Shown: piece after piece, positions 34,701 to 43,912 of the stretch
Numbering within the stretch: the stretch's first letter is position 1
How the letters are laid out: each line of letters begins with the position of its first letter
Assembly: GCA_000733355.1 (NCBI GenBank)
Contig: JNVV01000050.1
Span: forward strand, 1 to 63,820
DNA from: Falciphora oryzae
Taxonomy: Eukaryota > Ascomycota > Sordariomycetes > Magnaporthales > Magnaporthaceae
Direction: 5' to 3'
DNA length: 63,820 nucleotides
Made by a program: the position numbers and the translations under genes
Notes under the pieces: generated by a model
The model's input: only the letters and a program-made list of their open reading frames with translations
Told to the model about the DNA's origin: nothing
Databases searched by the model: none

Positions 34701-37700
34701 CGGAGGACTTTGTCGACATGCTAGTTCGCCAGCGTTTCCGCACCCCTTCGGACAAAGAAGAGGTGACGAGGCTCTTCCGCTTGTTTTTCGGGCGGGATCC
34801 CGTGGGCTACAGTCGCTTCCGCAGCACCGACTCGCTGTTCTCACGTGTCGGGGCCGGAATTGTGCGCCGGGACATCACCTTCAGCCCCCTGAACCCATCA
34901 GACTCGGACAATACTGCCTCGCGGCTCAGTGACCTCGAGTCACTCCTGATGTGCGTTAAGCAAGACCTTCCCTGCATCCTCGTCGGAGCCTCTGGGGCTG
35001 GCAAATCGTATCTCTTGCAGCGTGCTTCTGCCATGGCGGGCAAGAGCCTCGTTGTCTTCCATCTCAATGCCGACGTCGATACCATGGACCTGGTAGGAGG
35101 TTTCGAACAGGCGGACCCGATGAGGGAAGTCATTGCCAGCCTGGCCAATGTTTACCGGTGCCTCCGGTCCTACGTCCTGCGAGACCCTATAAGAGCATCA
35201 ACGCCAGCCTCGGGTCTACTCCGTCTCCTTGGTGATATCCATGGCAACCGCCAGGCAGGCGGGTTTGATGTCGCCGCCGTCACGTCTGCGATCCAGCAGC
35301 TTGCATTAGAGGTTTCGGCGGGGTCTGAGCTGGGCGGTCTTTTGGAGCGCTCTTTCGAGCTCCTACAGCAGCCTCTTCACTTGGAGAACCCGCGTTTCGA
35401 ATGGACTGATGGCGTTATCGTCAAGGCAGCCGAGGCGGGCCAGTGGCTGGTCCTGGACAACGCAAACCTGTGTAGCGCCTCGGTGTTAGACCGCCTCAAC
35501 TCGCTACTCGAACGTCCCGGAGGCTTCCTGAGCATCAATGAGAACAGCGGGCCCAACGGCGAGCCGCGCATCATAGTACCGCACCCCGAGTTTCGAGTCT
35601 TCCTGACAATGGACCAGCGTTATGGCGAGCTGTCTCGGGCTATGAGGAACCGCTCGGTTGAAATTTTCTTGGATGGCGTGCAGTCGCACTTGGAAAGTTA
35701 CACCCGATACCTTGGCCACATCGAAGCTAGCATGCTCAGGTATCACGAGGTCATTTCAACTTCGTGTGGCGATGTGCTTGACGTCGGGACCCAGGACACT
35801 GCTCTTGTCGCGGCGGACAGCCTCTCCCTCAGCGACTTGTCTTCACTGCCTCGCTTCCATGCTTCCCTGAGCCAGGGCCTGCTCAGCCTGACCCTTCCGC
35901 CGCCGAACTTGCTGAGGTACATGAACATCCTGATCTTATATGCCCAGGCACAGGGCTCACCCGGTCTCGCATCAGCGCTGGGCACGGCCGTCTTCAATCT
36001 GTACGACTCCATCCCGGACGGCGTGCCCCTGGACACCGACGAACCTAGCCAGAGACGCTATTTCGTGGAGATGCAGCCAGTCCACCCCCTACAGGACTCT
36101 ACTGTTGCAGCGCTTCTGGACTGCAAAACCCCCGGTCTGCCTCAATGGCTGGGCACCTGCTTGGAGCTGTACATTGAGCTTTGCCTGGCGGACGAGGCAA
36201 TGGAAAGCCAGATGCGGATAGTCAACATCACCAAGCCTTCCTCACTCAACCGGTTCCAGAGATCGTGCATCGCAAAGCAGGTCGCCGTCGTGGCCAAGGA
36301 TTCGACGGCATCCGTTTCTGGCTTCCTCTCCTCCACTCTCGAAGCTGTCAGAGAATATCTCCGAGTCTCGCTAGACGATGCGGACGGCTGGCTGGCAAAG
36401 AGAGAGGCCTTCCGCCTTATAATGCACTATTGGTGGCGTATTTTTGCTCTTGTCTCGGCCCAAGATTTTGAGGAGGCTACATTCCAAGCTCATCTGTTAC
36501 ATGGAGCCGAGCTCTTGGGGCAGCTCGCCAGCAGGTTCGAGCCTCGGGGCCAAGCCCTCGTCTCTACGGTCGCGGCGAACTTCACAGCAGACTTCGAACT
36601 GGGCTTCAGACTGAGTACGGGCCTTAGCATGGAAATCATGTGGAAAACCTTCCGCCCCGTGCCCATCCCCGATCTCGAGAGGTTCACCCAGGTTGTGGAG
36701 ATGGAGCGCCTTGCCCAGAGGTTCGATTCAACGCGCTGGAAAACAAATGCGACTCCAAATGGGCTGGATGAAGTCACGTCGAGCCTGGCCAAGGCTTACT
36801 CCCTCGTCCGATCCTCCACGGCGGACACCCAAGATCTATTGGAGGCCGCCGCCAGCGAGATATCTGCTCTTGAATCCAAAACTGAAGTGTCAGAAGGGGT
36901 TGCTCCCGTCTTCTCTCGTCAGTTCGAGGCCCTGCGCAAGATGGCGGTGCTCCACGGGCCCCCGGATGGAAATCGATGGGCACGAGGGGCCTGGATGGCG
37001 CTTTGTGACTCCCCCACAACCTCGCTGATGCGGTACCAGAGCTCTAGTGGCTCTGCCGAGCAGCTGCAAATGCTAGACCACCTTCTTTGCCAGGAGTCAA
37101 ACGTACTCCCTTGGACCGGGAGCACTTCGTCCTCGCTCCTACTGGCGATGGCAGATATCAGGTCTGGCACCCTCGCGTCCTTACGATCTCTTGAAGTAGA
37201 GACGCCGCTCATGGGCCAAGCGCTCGCCACGACGACCCGAGAAATATCGACAGACGCAGTGTTGCAGCTGAACAAGATACTGTGGGAGGTGCTAGTGACC
37301 ACGGTTGTCGCGCACGGCAAACATACGAGAGAGGACTTGACCCTGCTGTACGACAAGCTTGCGGGGCGCATTGAAAGCGACCTGCATATACAAGCGACAG
37401 GGCAGTGGGTTTTGGAGACAATAGAGCCTTTCCGGTCGTTCTTCCCACGGGCGGCAGCCGTAGCCGCCGAGGAGATTATGAGCGAGCATTTCCTTCCGGC
37501 AATCCTCGCCCTAGCAGTGTCCAACACGACGTTACAGCCTGGAACTAGCCACAGCTTCTCTTCAATCGCCTGGGTACAGTTTTCCACCGGCTGTTTGAGA
37601 CTGTACGTGCCAGATAAGGCCTTTGACCCGCACCTGAGAGCCAAGGTTGAGCGCGAGAGCTACGAGGACCTTCTCCAGTCTCTGCGCCATAAGCTCTCCG

Positions 37701-40700
37701 CTCTAGTCGGTTTTGACGGACAATTCGGCGACGGTTCTCGCTCGTGGCGGACTGCGCTCGTGGCGGATGAAGTGATGTCCATGGGCGACGGGCCGCCTGG
37801 AGCATGCCCGATCTTCAGGCTCTCGGGACAGGAGCATTCCAAGATCCAGGGCGACTTCAACAATGTTCTAAACACCATCGTCAAGCGAGATGTGACCTCC
37901 CTGCATTTCAAGATCCTCTCGGACGTGGCACCAGAGGAGGCACTGGAAGGACTCCAGCTGCTCAAGACCAACGTGGCGCAGCTCATCAGCCGACTTACTG
38001 GGAGCTCTGTCGCATACCAGGATATGACGGTGCCGCTGGTCGGCTTCCTTCGAAGCTTGCAAATCGGCCTGTCTCTCACTGAGCACTGCGTAGTGGGACA
38101 TCCTGACGGCCAGGGCAGCGAGAGCGCATTGCTCGCTGTGACGCCTCTCGTTGGTGGCTCCATGTGGAAGCCAGCTGTCCACAACCTCCCCACAAGATCT
38201 CTTGAGTTCCTATCGATAGCCAAGACATATGCAGCCGTGCAAGGCTTCGAGGGCCTATGCTCCGAGGCGCGACAGTCCGTCTTCGAATGCCTCCACTTCC
38301 TTTACGAGGAGTGGGAGAAAAAGCTGGCCGGCGAGCGCAAGGCCGAGGAAATCAAAAGCAGCCTCTACCGGTTCAGGGGCAGCTTTGAGGACGAGGAAGA
38401 GCACGACCAGGCCGAGTTCGACGAGCTATTCCCTGACTATAGCGCCGCCAACGAGGCGCCCGCGACGGGGGGCCACGCGCCAGGCAAGCAGCCCCGGAAA
38501 GTCCGAGACGTGTCGGTCCAGCTGGCCCAGTTTCACAGGGTGATATTCCTCCAGCAAGACCCCGCCGAGGACAACGTTCGGGCACTCTGCAAGGACGCTG
38601 GGCACAACGCCGCTAGGCTTGGCATCGAACCCCCGGGCTTCGGTGGCCGGGACAAGGCGCTGCTCCCAGCTGTCATATTGGCGCTCCAAGACGAATTGGG
38701 TAGGGTGCACTCGCCCACCGCCGCTGCCGCGTACAACTTTTATAAGGATTCCAACCTCACAGAGGCCCGGAAGCTCATAGATCTTGTATACAAGATCATG
38801 GAGCGGTTCCACGAGCTCGGGCAGGTGGACGAGATCGGCCACCTGCAGCCCATTGCCGACGTCGTCGAGGCTTGCAAACGTGTGCTGGAGCTTGGCTATG
38901 CCGAGCCCGTGGCCAAGATGCTTCCTCCGGTGGAGAAGCTGCACGAGTTCATGTACGAGTGGCAGTTCCGTGGATACGCCAGCCGCCAGTACACGGCCCC
39001 CGCGCTCTACGACAAGCTGACCGACACCATCGTCGGCTGGCGGCGCCTGGAGCTTTCGACGTGGGACGGGCTCTTGGACTCGGAAGTCCGCATGTGCCAG
39101 GAGGACGCCGACTCGTGGTACTTTATTGCTTACCAGGCCGTCATCGCCGGGCCGCTGGCGCTGATGGGAAAGGGCGTTGACCTGCGAGCTCACGCGCCTG
39201 CTCTCCTACAAGAGCTGGAGCAGTACTTCGTCAACTCCACCATCGGCGATTTCGCCAGTCGCTTGAGACTGCTCAGGCAGCTGCAGAGACATCTGGAGCT
39301 TCTGGCCGCCGAGCACCAGCCGCTCGAAACCGTCAACGACGCCATCCGCAACTTCATCACTTTCTACTCGCGGTTCGAGCCGAAGGCGGCCGAAGCGATA
39401 CAGCGCGGGAGAACGCCACTGGAAAAGACAATGCGGGACGTGCTGCTCCTGGCAAGCTGGAAGGACACCAACGTTGTGGCCCTCAGGGAGAGCTCCCGTA
39501 AATCTCACCTTAAGCTCTTTAGACTGGTGCGCAAGTTCCGTTCCGTACTCGGACAGCCCATGATGCCCATCATTGCCGAGCAGGGCATTCCGAGCGACAC
39601 CCAGCTTAGTACCATGCCACCCGCCACCATCCACAGTATCGCCTCGGCCACGGCCTGGGAGGAGGTCTCACAAAGCTGCGAGCAACTTGAGGTGAGCAAG
39701 GGCAAAGCTGCGGGGGCTATCCGGCTTTCGCGGGCCGGGCAACTCGCAAAGAAGATGATCAAACTCGGAGCCATGCCAGACTCGGCTGTAGCGGCTGTCG
39801 ACTTGCTGGAGACATTCCTTTCTGACACGGCTTCATCCATCGCCGAGCTGCGCAAGGACACGCCTGCCTTCCTCAATGACGAGAACAAGGAGCGGGTGAA
39901 GCACCTCAAGCTCATGAAAGCCAAGCTCTTCAGCGACACGGTCAAGTCGGTCCGCCGGATGGGCTTCAGCTCCAACCTCAGCCAGGACCGACTGTCGCGG
40001 CAGAACTCGGCCACAACCATCCTGGCCGGGGCTCGGCCGCTCGACGACATAGGGCCGCACCGGGCCTTTGCAGAATACCAGCTAGACAGGCTGGTCGACA
40101 TTGCGCCGAAATGGAGGCAGGCCGTGCACAACCACCACGCAGACGTGGACCATGAAACGACCCGCAAGAGCGCCGGCTACCTTGAGGGCATCCTCTTCGT
40201 CGCTCGGCAGCAGCGAGATACCATCGGGGACGGGAGCCAAGCCATGTCCCACCTTGCCGGCTCTCTCGACATGATAAAGAGCATTGCCAAGCTAGCCTCA
40301 ACCGCGGACCAGGAAGCTGGTGCGCTGCTCTCCGCCCAGGGACAGCAAACCACGGACATAAGTCACGTCCTCGAGTGGCTTGTGCAGGTGTTGAAGCTTG
40401 CGCTTGGCGTGGTTGGTGCGCATGCCACACTAGGCAAACTTGATAACAAGCTTGTGCAAGAGTCTCTCCAGGCGTGGACAACGAGATCGTCTTCACTTCT
40501 CGCCAGCATTCGCTCTCTTCCAAAGCTGCCGGTCGGCCTTTGCCCCCAGGACGCAGTGAGTATCTGCAACCAAGCGCGCGACCTGCTAAGGGGCCTCCAG
40601 TCAGACATGAACGAACTTTCCCGGCGGCGGCCAGATCTGTCGTTTGTGCTGGATCAAATATTGCTGTGGACAGAGGTCCAAGAGCCTGCTGCTAGTGAAC

Positions 40701-43700
40701 ACGCCGGAGCAGAGCCGCCGTCGTTGGCCACGTCAGACCTTCACGATGAAGTCCTGACCGTGGTCCGCAAAGTCCTTAGCGCCACCCAAAACGTGTCTCG
40801 GAACATGGCGACCTTGCCTCCGTCCATAGACACGGCGTCCTGGCTAGTGGAGTACAGTAACGGGCTGTCCACGTCCATTAAATCTCTGCACATCAACACG
40901 GTGGCGAGTGCCGTCGACGAGTGTCTCGGCGTACTCAAGAGGCTCAACCTTGAGGACAAGTCCGAAAACCGAGCCGCGACAATTATCTTGGCGGCGGTCC
41001 TGCCTATCTTGGAGAGCTACTCGGCGGTGTGTCGCGAGACCCTTACGCGGCTGGTCCAGCTTCATTCATCTGTGTGCAGGATGGGGCACCAGCTTGGAAG
41101 GTCCTTCTTGGATGTGGCGTCGCATGGGCTCTGCATGCCCCAAGAAAAGTCAGACGAGTCCTCTGGCGACAAGGGCAAGGTGGAAGCCGGAACCGGCCTC
41201 GGAGACGGCGAGGGCGCCGAGAATATCAGCAAGGACATCGGAGAGGACGAGGACCTGACGGAGCTGGCTCAAGAACCGAACAAGCAGCAGGACAGGGACA
41301 ATATGGATGGCGGAGAGGACGCGATCGACATGGGGATGGATGAGCTGGAGGGAGACCTCGGCAGCGCCGATGGGGGTGACGATAAGGAGAGCGGCGCCGA
41401 CTCGGGAGATGAAGATGGAGAAGATGAAATGGACGAGCAGGCGGGCGATGTGGACGATCTGGACCCCACGGCCGTTGACGAAAAAATGTGGAATGATGAC
41501 GGCGAAGAAGCTGACAAGGACCAAGAGGGAGACGCAGCCAAGGGGAAGGAGCAGAAGGAGAAGGAGATGGGCGCGACCGATTCGACAAAGCAAGCACCGG
41601 CAGAGGAACAACAAGAGAGTGAAGAGGCTGCAGATGCGGACGCAGGCGAGGAGATGGGGCCGGAGGAGGAACAGGCCAAGGCGCATGAGGAGCTCAACCG
41701 GCAAGACCAGGGCGTCCAGGAGGCCGAGACTCTGGCTCTTCCCGACGAGATGGACCTCGACCTCGGAGATGACGACGAAGATGACGACGCCGCGGGATCG
41801 GACAGCGATGGCCTCGAGGATGCTGCTGATACTGACAAGCCCGAGGAGCGGCAAGGAGCCGGTGCTGAATCCGACTCTGAGAGCGTCACAGAGCAAGGCG
41901 GCAAACCCCAAGGGACGGAAGATGCCGAGGAAGCCGAGGTCCAGGATGGCGAAGATGAAGAAGTTCACGACGATGTCGAAGTCGCTGGCGCCGAAGATGG
42001 GATGGTGGACGATGGTGCCGACGAGGAGATGGCCGAGGGTGACGACGAGCAGGACGAGAAGGAGGCGAAGGATGCGGACCAAAAGGAGCAGATGCAGGCA
42101 AACGACCACACGGCGGACAATGCCACCACCAACCAACCGGCAGTTGGCGGCGGTCAGGACCAGGCCGACGGCCAGGAACAGGAAAGCAGAGACGACATGG
42201 CCGACAAGTCGGGCCAGCGGGAACAGGGAGACATCAGCGAGACGGGCGCCGAGAAAGACGCGGCGGCGAGCAGCAGGGGAACCGCGTCGATGCGGGACGG
42301 CCTGCAAGAAGCGCCCCAGCCCGACGGCGAGCAGGATCCTGGCCCGTCACCGGCACCCGAAGCGGCCCCACCGTTCAAGAAGCTAGGAGACCTCCTGGAA
42401 AAGTGGTATCGCAACAACAAAGACATCAGCGATGTCCCCAATGATGACCAAAGCAGGGCCGAGCGGCAACAGCAGCAGCGGGACCAGGAGGCCGTGCCAG
42501 ATGAGTTCCAGCATCTACAAGACGAGGACGCGCCAGCCGACATGCAGGCGCTCGGCGCGGCGACTGACGAGGAGGCCCGTCCGGTGGACGACTCGATGGC
42601 GATAGATGACGATAAGGACACCGCGGGCAAGGACAAGCCGCAGTTGCTGCCTGATGATGCTGAGAATGATGGCGGCGAGGATGACAAAATGCGAGAGCCG
42701 TCGCCTGCAGCAGAAACCGAGCAGGATAACGTCGATGAAGGCGAGGGCAAGCGGGGCGACAAAGGGGAGCGCGACCAAGGGCGGACCGGAGTCTCGACAA
42801 AGCAGGGGGCATTCGACAAGGAAGAATCGAACGCTGAGCAGAACGACATGAACCTAGCCGAGGAGGAGGTATCGGACAAGGAAGACGCGGAGGTGAAGGA
42901 GACGTCGACGCAGCTGTCAAGCACGCACATCAGCAGCAGCGAAGACGCGGGCCGGGAGCATCGCGAGCTCGGGCAGTACGTTTCGTGGTGGAGCGGGCTG
43001 CAGGCGCGGACGCACGCCATGTCGCTGTCACTGGCGTCGCAGCTGCGGCTGATCCTGGCGCCGTCGCAAGCCACCAAGCTCTCGGGTTCGCATCGTACCG
43101 GCAAGCGGCTCAACATCAAGAAGATCATCCCCTACATCGCGTCGGGCTACAAACGCGACAAGATCTGGATGCGCCGCAGCGTGCCCACCAAACGCTCATA
43201 CCAAATCCTGCTCTGTGTCGACGACAGCCTGAGCATGGGCGGGCGTGAGGCGGCGCCCGGGTCTGGGCCTGCTCCTGGGCCCGAAGTGGTGGCCGGCCCC
43301 GGCGCTCTCGCTCTCGAGGCGCTCGTCATGGTCTCGCGGGCGCTGTCGATGCTCGAGGTGGGCCAGGTGGGCGTGCTCGGGTTCGGGTCCGACGTGTTTG
43401 TGGCGCACGAGCTGTCGGAGCCGCTGACAACCATCGAGGCCGGGGCGCGGGTGCTGCGGCGCTTCGGCTTCGGCCAAGACCGCACCGACGTGGCGCTGCT
43501 GATGCGGCGCGTCATCGACCACTTCGCCGAGGCGCGGCTCAGCGGCGGCGGCGGCGCGTCGCAGCACCACGACCTCTGGCAGCTCGCGCTTATCATGTCG
43601 GACGGCCTGACGCCGTCGTCGAGCCACGACCGCATCCGCCGGCTGCTCCGCGAGGCCATGGAGCAGCGCATCATGCCCGTCTTCATCGTCATGGACGACC

Positions 43701-43912
43701 ACGCCCGCGCCGGCGGCGACAGGGGCGACAGCGTGCTCGACCTCAAGGAGGCCAGATTCGTCAAGGACGAGGCCGGCAACAGCCGCGTCGTGCTGGAGCG
43801 CTACCTCGACACCTTCCCGTTCCCCTACTACCTCATCGTCCACCACCTCGAGGACCTTCCCAACGCCCTTGCCGGCCTGCTACGCACTTGGTTCGCCGAG
43901 ATTAACTCTTGA
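28724..43912 (+). CDS. MDN1: Midasin, giant AAA+ ATPase of 60S ribosome assembly
   Basis: 5062 residues in a single exon. Mdn1/Rea1 is a dynein-like ATPase that pulls assembly factors (Rsa4, Ytm1) off pre-60S particles in nucleolus and nucleoplasm. Six AAA units are seen by Walker A motifs: GLSGSGKTSL (about 323), GETGIGKTTV (about 656), GPTSAGKTSM (about 1099), GETGCGKTTV (about 1391), GNPGVGKTTL (about 1777) and GASGAGKSYL (about 2087). Walker B-type stretches such as WVLLDEINLAS and WVVLDELNLAP follow. A long helical linker spans about 2300-4140, then an Asp/Glu-rich low-complexity segment (about 4140-4745), and the C-terminal MIDAS domain with the DxSxS site in CVDDSLSMGG (about 4833). 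Full length for the family, no frameshift. Divergent from bL12m; convergent with YTA7. Confidence 0.98.
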   Translation: MAQIDASPQIRSLLGDATTFTLLPPELQNIGWWESSTNALDAVAEAALDRPQLTDRLFAHFESVFADIAARWVRGGAAHHVLRVERVISAFARVLPFGPYLSVFLEDYLRGTTVVLEHVDGGGLQLVLQCQHRNGGASDSSALSDPVSLLLSVWRLMSLDKQAYSCLVPLRLESLFKHQDRVVRYLAIRIYCQLFSASDFTLETLLREHVGENQPLEAKFDGQDVDYMFLSLLEHARAKRLHRHLDLAASEQALQNETPSLSPPQTLTSSVVSWGKVLIPRLATAADVATPNRRPSLISTPTTVSNLEELAMRLRKSGPILLHGLSGSGKTSLIQEAAAELGVDQKIVALHLNEQTDAKMLIGLYTADSKPGSFQWRPGILTTAVQEGRWVVIEDLDRAPTEVMSTLLPLIERRELLVPSRGETVRAPSSFRIFATVRTSLGMDGQENLPFFLGNRFWQRLSVKQLPQQELLQVVNGKFPLLTRLAPSILSVFNGLTHLLRNPSAMPISRSALERPVNARDLFRWCRRLEHVLISAGSRSGDEPINDTTVDHMFMEAVDCFLGSFKDQSARELLARTIGHEMHMSPERVSHILQAYSPAFDDGQSQLVAGRAVLTKPRRPNRLAKPRRPFARTAHAKRLLEQIAVATKLREPILLVGETGIGKTTVAQQLADCLGHKLVAVNLSQQSEVGDLLGGFKPVNTRSLALPLKEEFEDLFAATGISTERNQKYLGQISRSLAKGKWTDVSKLWRQAPKMFDDIIKALQEKQRQRDLGAAEGQPVKRRKTGTSKLDSLFELKPRWDKFSENLAQFEMQMSGGSGAFTFVFSEGNIVKAVRNGDWVLLDEINLASADTLESIADLLQSDPADVPSILLSETGETERIQAHPDFRIFAAMNPATDVGKRDLPPGLRSRFTEFYVGSPDRDLKDLIVIIKTYLKGDNSTIDKAADRVASLYMAIKKLAEEKALVDGANEVPHFSLRTLTRVLTYVDNVAPVYGLYRSLFEGFCMGFLTHLDRKSESLVLPLITERLPGAAPKPPKRPDDGRQYVKFVSMEKDRQYWLLQGAEEPKERPDYIRTRYVERNLLNLVRATSTRRFPILIQGPTSAGKTSMIEYLANYSGNKFLRINNHEHTDLQEYLGTYVSGPDGKLVFQEGILVQAMRLGSWVVLDELNLAPTDVLEALNRLLDDNRELLIPETQEVVRPHENFVLFATQNPPGLYGGRKVLSRAFRNRFLELHFDDIPEDELEEILQRRCRGTSPPDCKRIVAVYKELSRLRQANRVFEQKDSFATLRDLFRWAMRDANNRDQVAQNGYMLLAERVRNEEERLAVQGVIQDVFKVQIDPRALYDRLFFGEVEKYGLQNNAQGVTWTWAMRRVFVLVSQALRKNEPVILVGETGCGKTTVCQLLAEATGKELHTVNAHQNTETGDLLGSQRPVRNRGAITDTLRGDLVHVLEGLSLLADGPVEQLLEAYNSLPSEKIDLIPDDIRERIRANKAKSKALFEWADGSLVQAMKTGNFFLLDEISLADDSVLERLNSVLEPQRTLLLAEKGVDNELIEAAQGFQLFATMNPGGDFGKKELSPALRNRFTEIWVPPLADKKDVQDIVVAKLDVEFAALASPIVEFSHWFGHTFRASSATAISIREILVWVAFANQCTGRPPGFALVHGAAAVFIDTLGANPSALVSVDSKSVVEQKKMCLVKLAELVGDAAAVEALYDAEPEIRITPASFSAGEFTVPACGAGHLDIQRSAFAFEARTTKLNAMRVVRALQTNKPILLEGNPGVGKTTLVGAIATACGRNLTRINLSDQTDLMDLFGTDVPAEGAEAGNFAWRDAPFLQAMQKGEWVLLDEMNLASQSVLEGLNACLDHRGEVYISELDQVFKRHPDFRIFAAQNPHQQGGGRKGLPSSFVNRFVLVYADVFTSEDQMAIASKRADGVPRETVGQLIGFISALDDQVVTKKLFGSHGSPWEFNLRDTLRWLELLGSPTSSLGPRRPEDFVDMLVRQRFRTPSDKEEVTRLFRLFFGRDPVGYSRFRSTDSLFSRVGAGIVRRDITFSPLNPSDSDNTASRLSDLESLLMCVKQDLPCILVGASGAGKSYLLQRASAMAGKSLVVFHLNADVDTMDLVGGFEQADPMREVIASLANVYRCLRSYVLRDPIRASTPASGLLRLLGDIHGNRQAGGFDVAAVTSAIQQLALEVSAGSELGGLLERSFELLQQPLHLENPRFEWTDGVIVKAAEAGQWLVLDNANLCSASVLDRLNSLLERPGGFLSINENSGPNGEPRIIVPHPEFRVFLTMDQRYGELSRAMRNRSVEIFLDGVQSHLESYTRYLGHIEASMLRYHEVISTSCGDVLDVGTQDTALVAADSLSLSDLSSLPRFHASLSQGLLSLTLPPPNLLRYMNILILYAQAQGSPGLASALGTAVFNLYDSIPDGVPLDTDEPSQRRYFVEMQPVHPLQDSTVAALLDCKTPGLPQWLGTCLELYIELCLADEAMESQMRIVNITKPSSLNRFQRSCIAKQVAVVAKDSTASVSGFLSSTLEAVREYLRVSLDDADGWLAKREAFRLIMHYWWRIFALVSAQDFEEATFQAHLLHGAELLGQLASRFEPRGQALVSTVAANFTADFELGFRLSTGLSMEIMWKTFRPVPIPDLERFTQVVEMERLAQRFDSTRWKTNATPNGLDEVTSSLAKAYSLVRSSTADTQDLLEAAASEISALESKTEVSEGVAPVFSRQFEALRKMAVLHGPPDGNRWARGAWMALCDSPTTSLMRYQSSSGSAEQLQMLDHLLCQESNVLPWTGSTSSSLLLAMADIRSGTLASLRSLEVETPLMGQALATTTREISTDAVLQLNKILWEVLVTTVVAHGKHTREDLTLLYDKLAGRIESDLHIQATGQWVLETIEPFRSFFPRAAAVAAEEIMSEHFLPAILALAVSNTTLQPGTSHSFSSIAWVQFSTGCLRLYVPDKAFDPHLRAKVERESYEDLLQSLRHKLSALVGFDGQFGDGSRSWRTALVADEVMSMGDGPPGACPIFRLSGQEHSKIQGDFNNVLNTIVKRDVTSLHFKILSDVAPEEALEGLQLLKTNVAQLISRLTGSSVAYQDMTVPLVGFLRSLQIGLSLTEHCVVGHPDGQGSESALLAVTPLVGGSMWKPAVHNLPTRSLEFLSIAKTYAAVQGFEGLCSEARQSVFECLHFLYEEWEKKLAGERKAEEIKSSLYRFRGSFEDEEEHDQAEFDELFPDYSAANEAPATGGHAPGKQPRKVRDVSVQLAQFHRVIFLQQDPAEDNVRALCKDAGHNAARLGIEPPGFGGRDKALLPAVILALQDELGRVHSPTAAAAYNFYKDSNLTEARKLIDLVYKIMERFHELGQVDEIGHLQPIADVVEACKRVLELGYAEPVAKMLPPVEKLHEFMYEWQFRGYASRQYTAPALYDKLTDTIVGWRRLELSTWDGLLDSEVRMCQEDADSWYFIAYQAVIAGPLALMGKGVDLRAHAPALLQELEQYFVNSTIGDFASRLRLLRQLQRHLELLAAEHQPLETVNDAIRNFITFYSRFEPKAAEAIQRGRTPLEKTMRDVLLLASWKDTNVVALRESSRKSHLKLFRLVRKFRSVLGQPMMPIIAEQGIPSDTQLSTMPPATIHSIASATAWEEVSQSCEQLEVSKGKAAGAIRLSRAGQLAKKMIKLGAMPDSAVAAVDLLETFLSDTASSIAELRKDTPAFLNDENKERVKHLKLMKAKLFSDTVKSVRRMGFSSNLSQDRLSRQNSATTILAGARPLDDIGPHRAFAEYQLDRLVDIAPKWRQAVHNHHADVDHETTRKSAGYLEGILFVARQQRDTIGDGSQAMSHLAGSLDMIKSIAKLASTADQEAGALLSAQGQQTTDISHVLEWLVQVLKLALGVVGAHATLGKLDNKLVQESLQAWTTRSSSLLASIRSLPKLPVGLCPQDAVSICNQARDLLRGLQSDMNELSRRRPDLSFVLDQILLWTEVQEPAASEHAGAEPPSLATSDLHDEVLTVVRKVLSATQNVSRNMATLPPSIDTASWLVEYSNGLSTSIKSLHINTVASAVDECLGVLKRLNLEDKSENRAATIILAAVLPILESYSAVCRETLTRLVQLHSSVCRMGHQLGRSFLDVASHGLCMPQEKSDESSGDKGKVEAGTGLGDGEGAENISKDIGEDEDLTELAQEPNKQQDRDNMDGGEDAIDMGMDELEGDLGSADGGDDKESGADSGDEDGEDEMDEQAGDVDDLDPTAVDEKMWNDDGEEADKDQEGDAAKGKEQKEKEMGATDSTKQAPAEEQQESEEAADADAGEEMGPEEEQAKAHEELNRQDQGVQEAETLALPDEMDLDLGDDDEDDDAAGSDSDGLEDAADTDKPEERQGAGAESDSESVTEQGGKPQGTEDAEEAEVQDGEDEEVHDDVEVAGAEDGMVDDGADEEMAEGDDEQDEKEAKDADQKEQMQANDHTADNATTNQPAVGGGQDQADGQEQESRDDMADKSGQREQGDISETGAEKDAAASSRGTASMRDGLQEAPQPDGEQDPGPSPAPEAAPPFKKLGDLLEKWYRNNKDISDVPNDDQSRAERQQQQRDQEAVPDEFQHLQDEDAPADMQALGAATDEEARPVDDSMAIDDDKDTAGKDKPQLLPDDAENDGGEDDKMREPSPAAETEQDNVDEGEGKRGDKGERDQGRTGVSTKQGAFDKEESNAEQNDMNLAEEEVSDKEDAEVKETSTQLSSTHISSSEDAGREHRELGQYVSWWSGLQARTHAMSLSLASQLRLILAPSQATKLSGSHRTGKRLNIKKIIPYIASGYKRDKIWMRRSVPTKRSYQILLCVDDSLSMGGREAAPGSGPAPGPEVVAGPGALALEALVMVSRALSMLEVGQVGVLGFGSDVFVAHELSEPLTTIEAGARVLRRFGFGQDRTDVALLMRRVIDHFAEARLSGGGGASQHHDLWQLALIMSDGLTPSSSHDRIRRLLREAMEQRIMPVFIVMDDHARAGGDRGDSVLDLKEARFVKDEAGNSRVVLERYLDTFPFPYYLIVHHLEDLPNALAGLLRTWFAEINS

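Noticed and set aside
41150..42307. 385-codon minus-strand frame inside MDN1
   Set aside because: Complement of the Asp/Glu-rich coding segment; Leu/Val/Ile-rich translation is an artefact of GAN/GAR codon composition.
28724..43912. MDN1 as a dynein heavy chain
   Set aside because: Six AAA units suggest it, but the C-terminal MIDAS domain, acidic tether and lack of a microtubule-binding stalk identify midasin.
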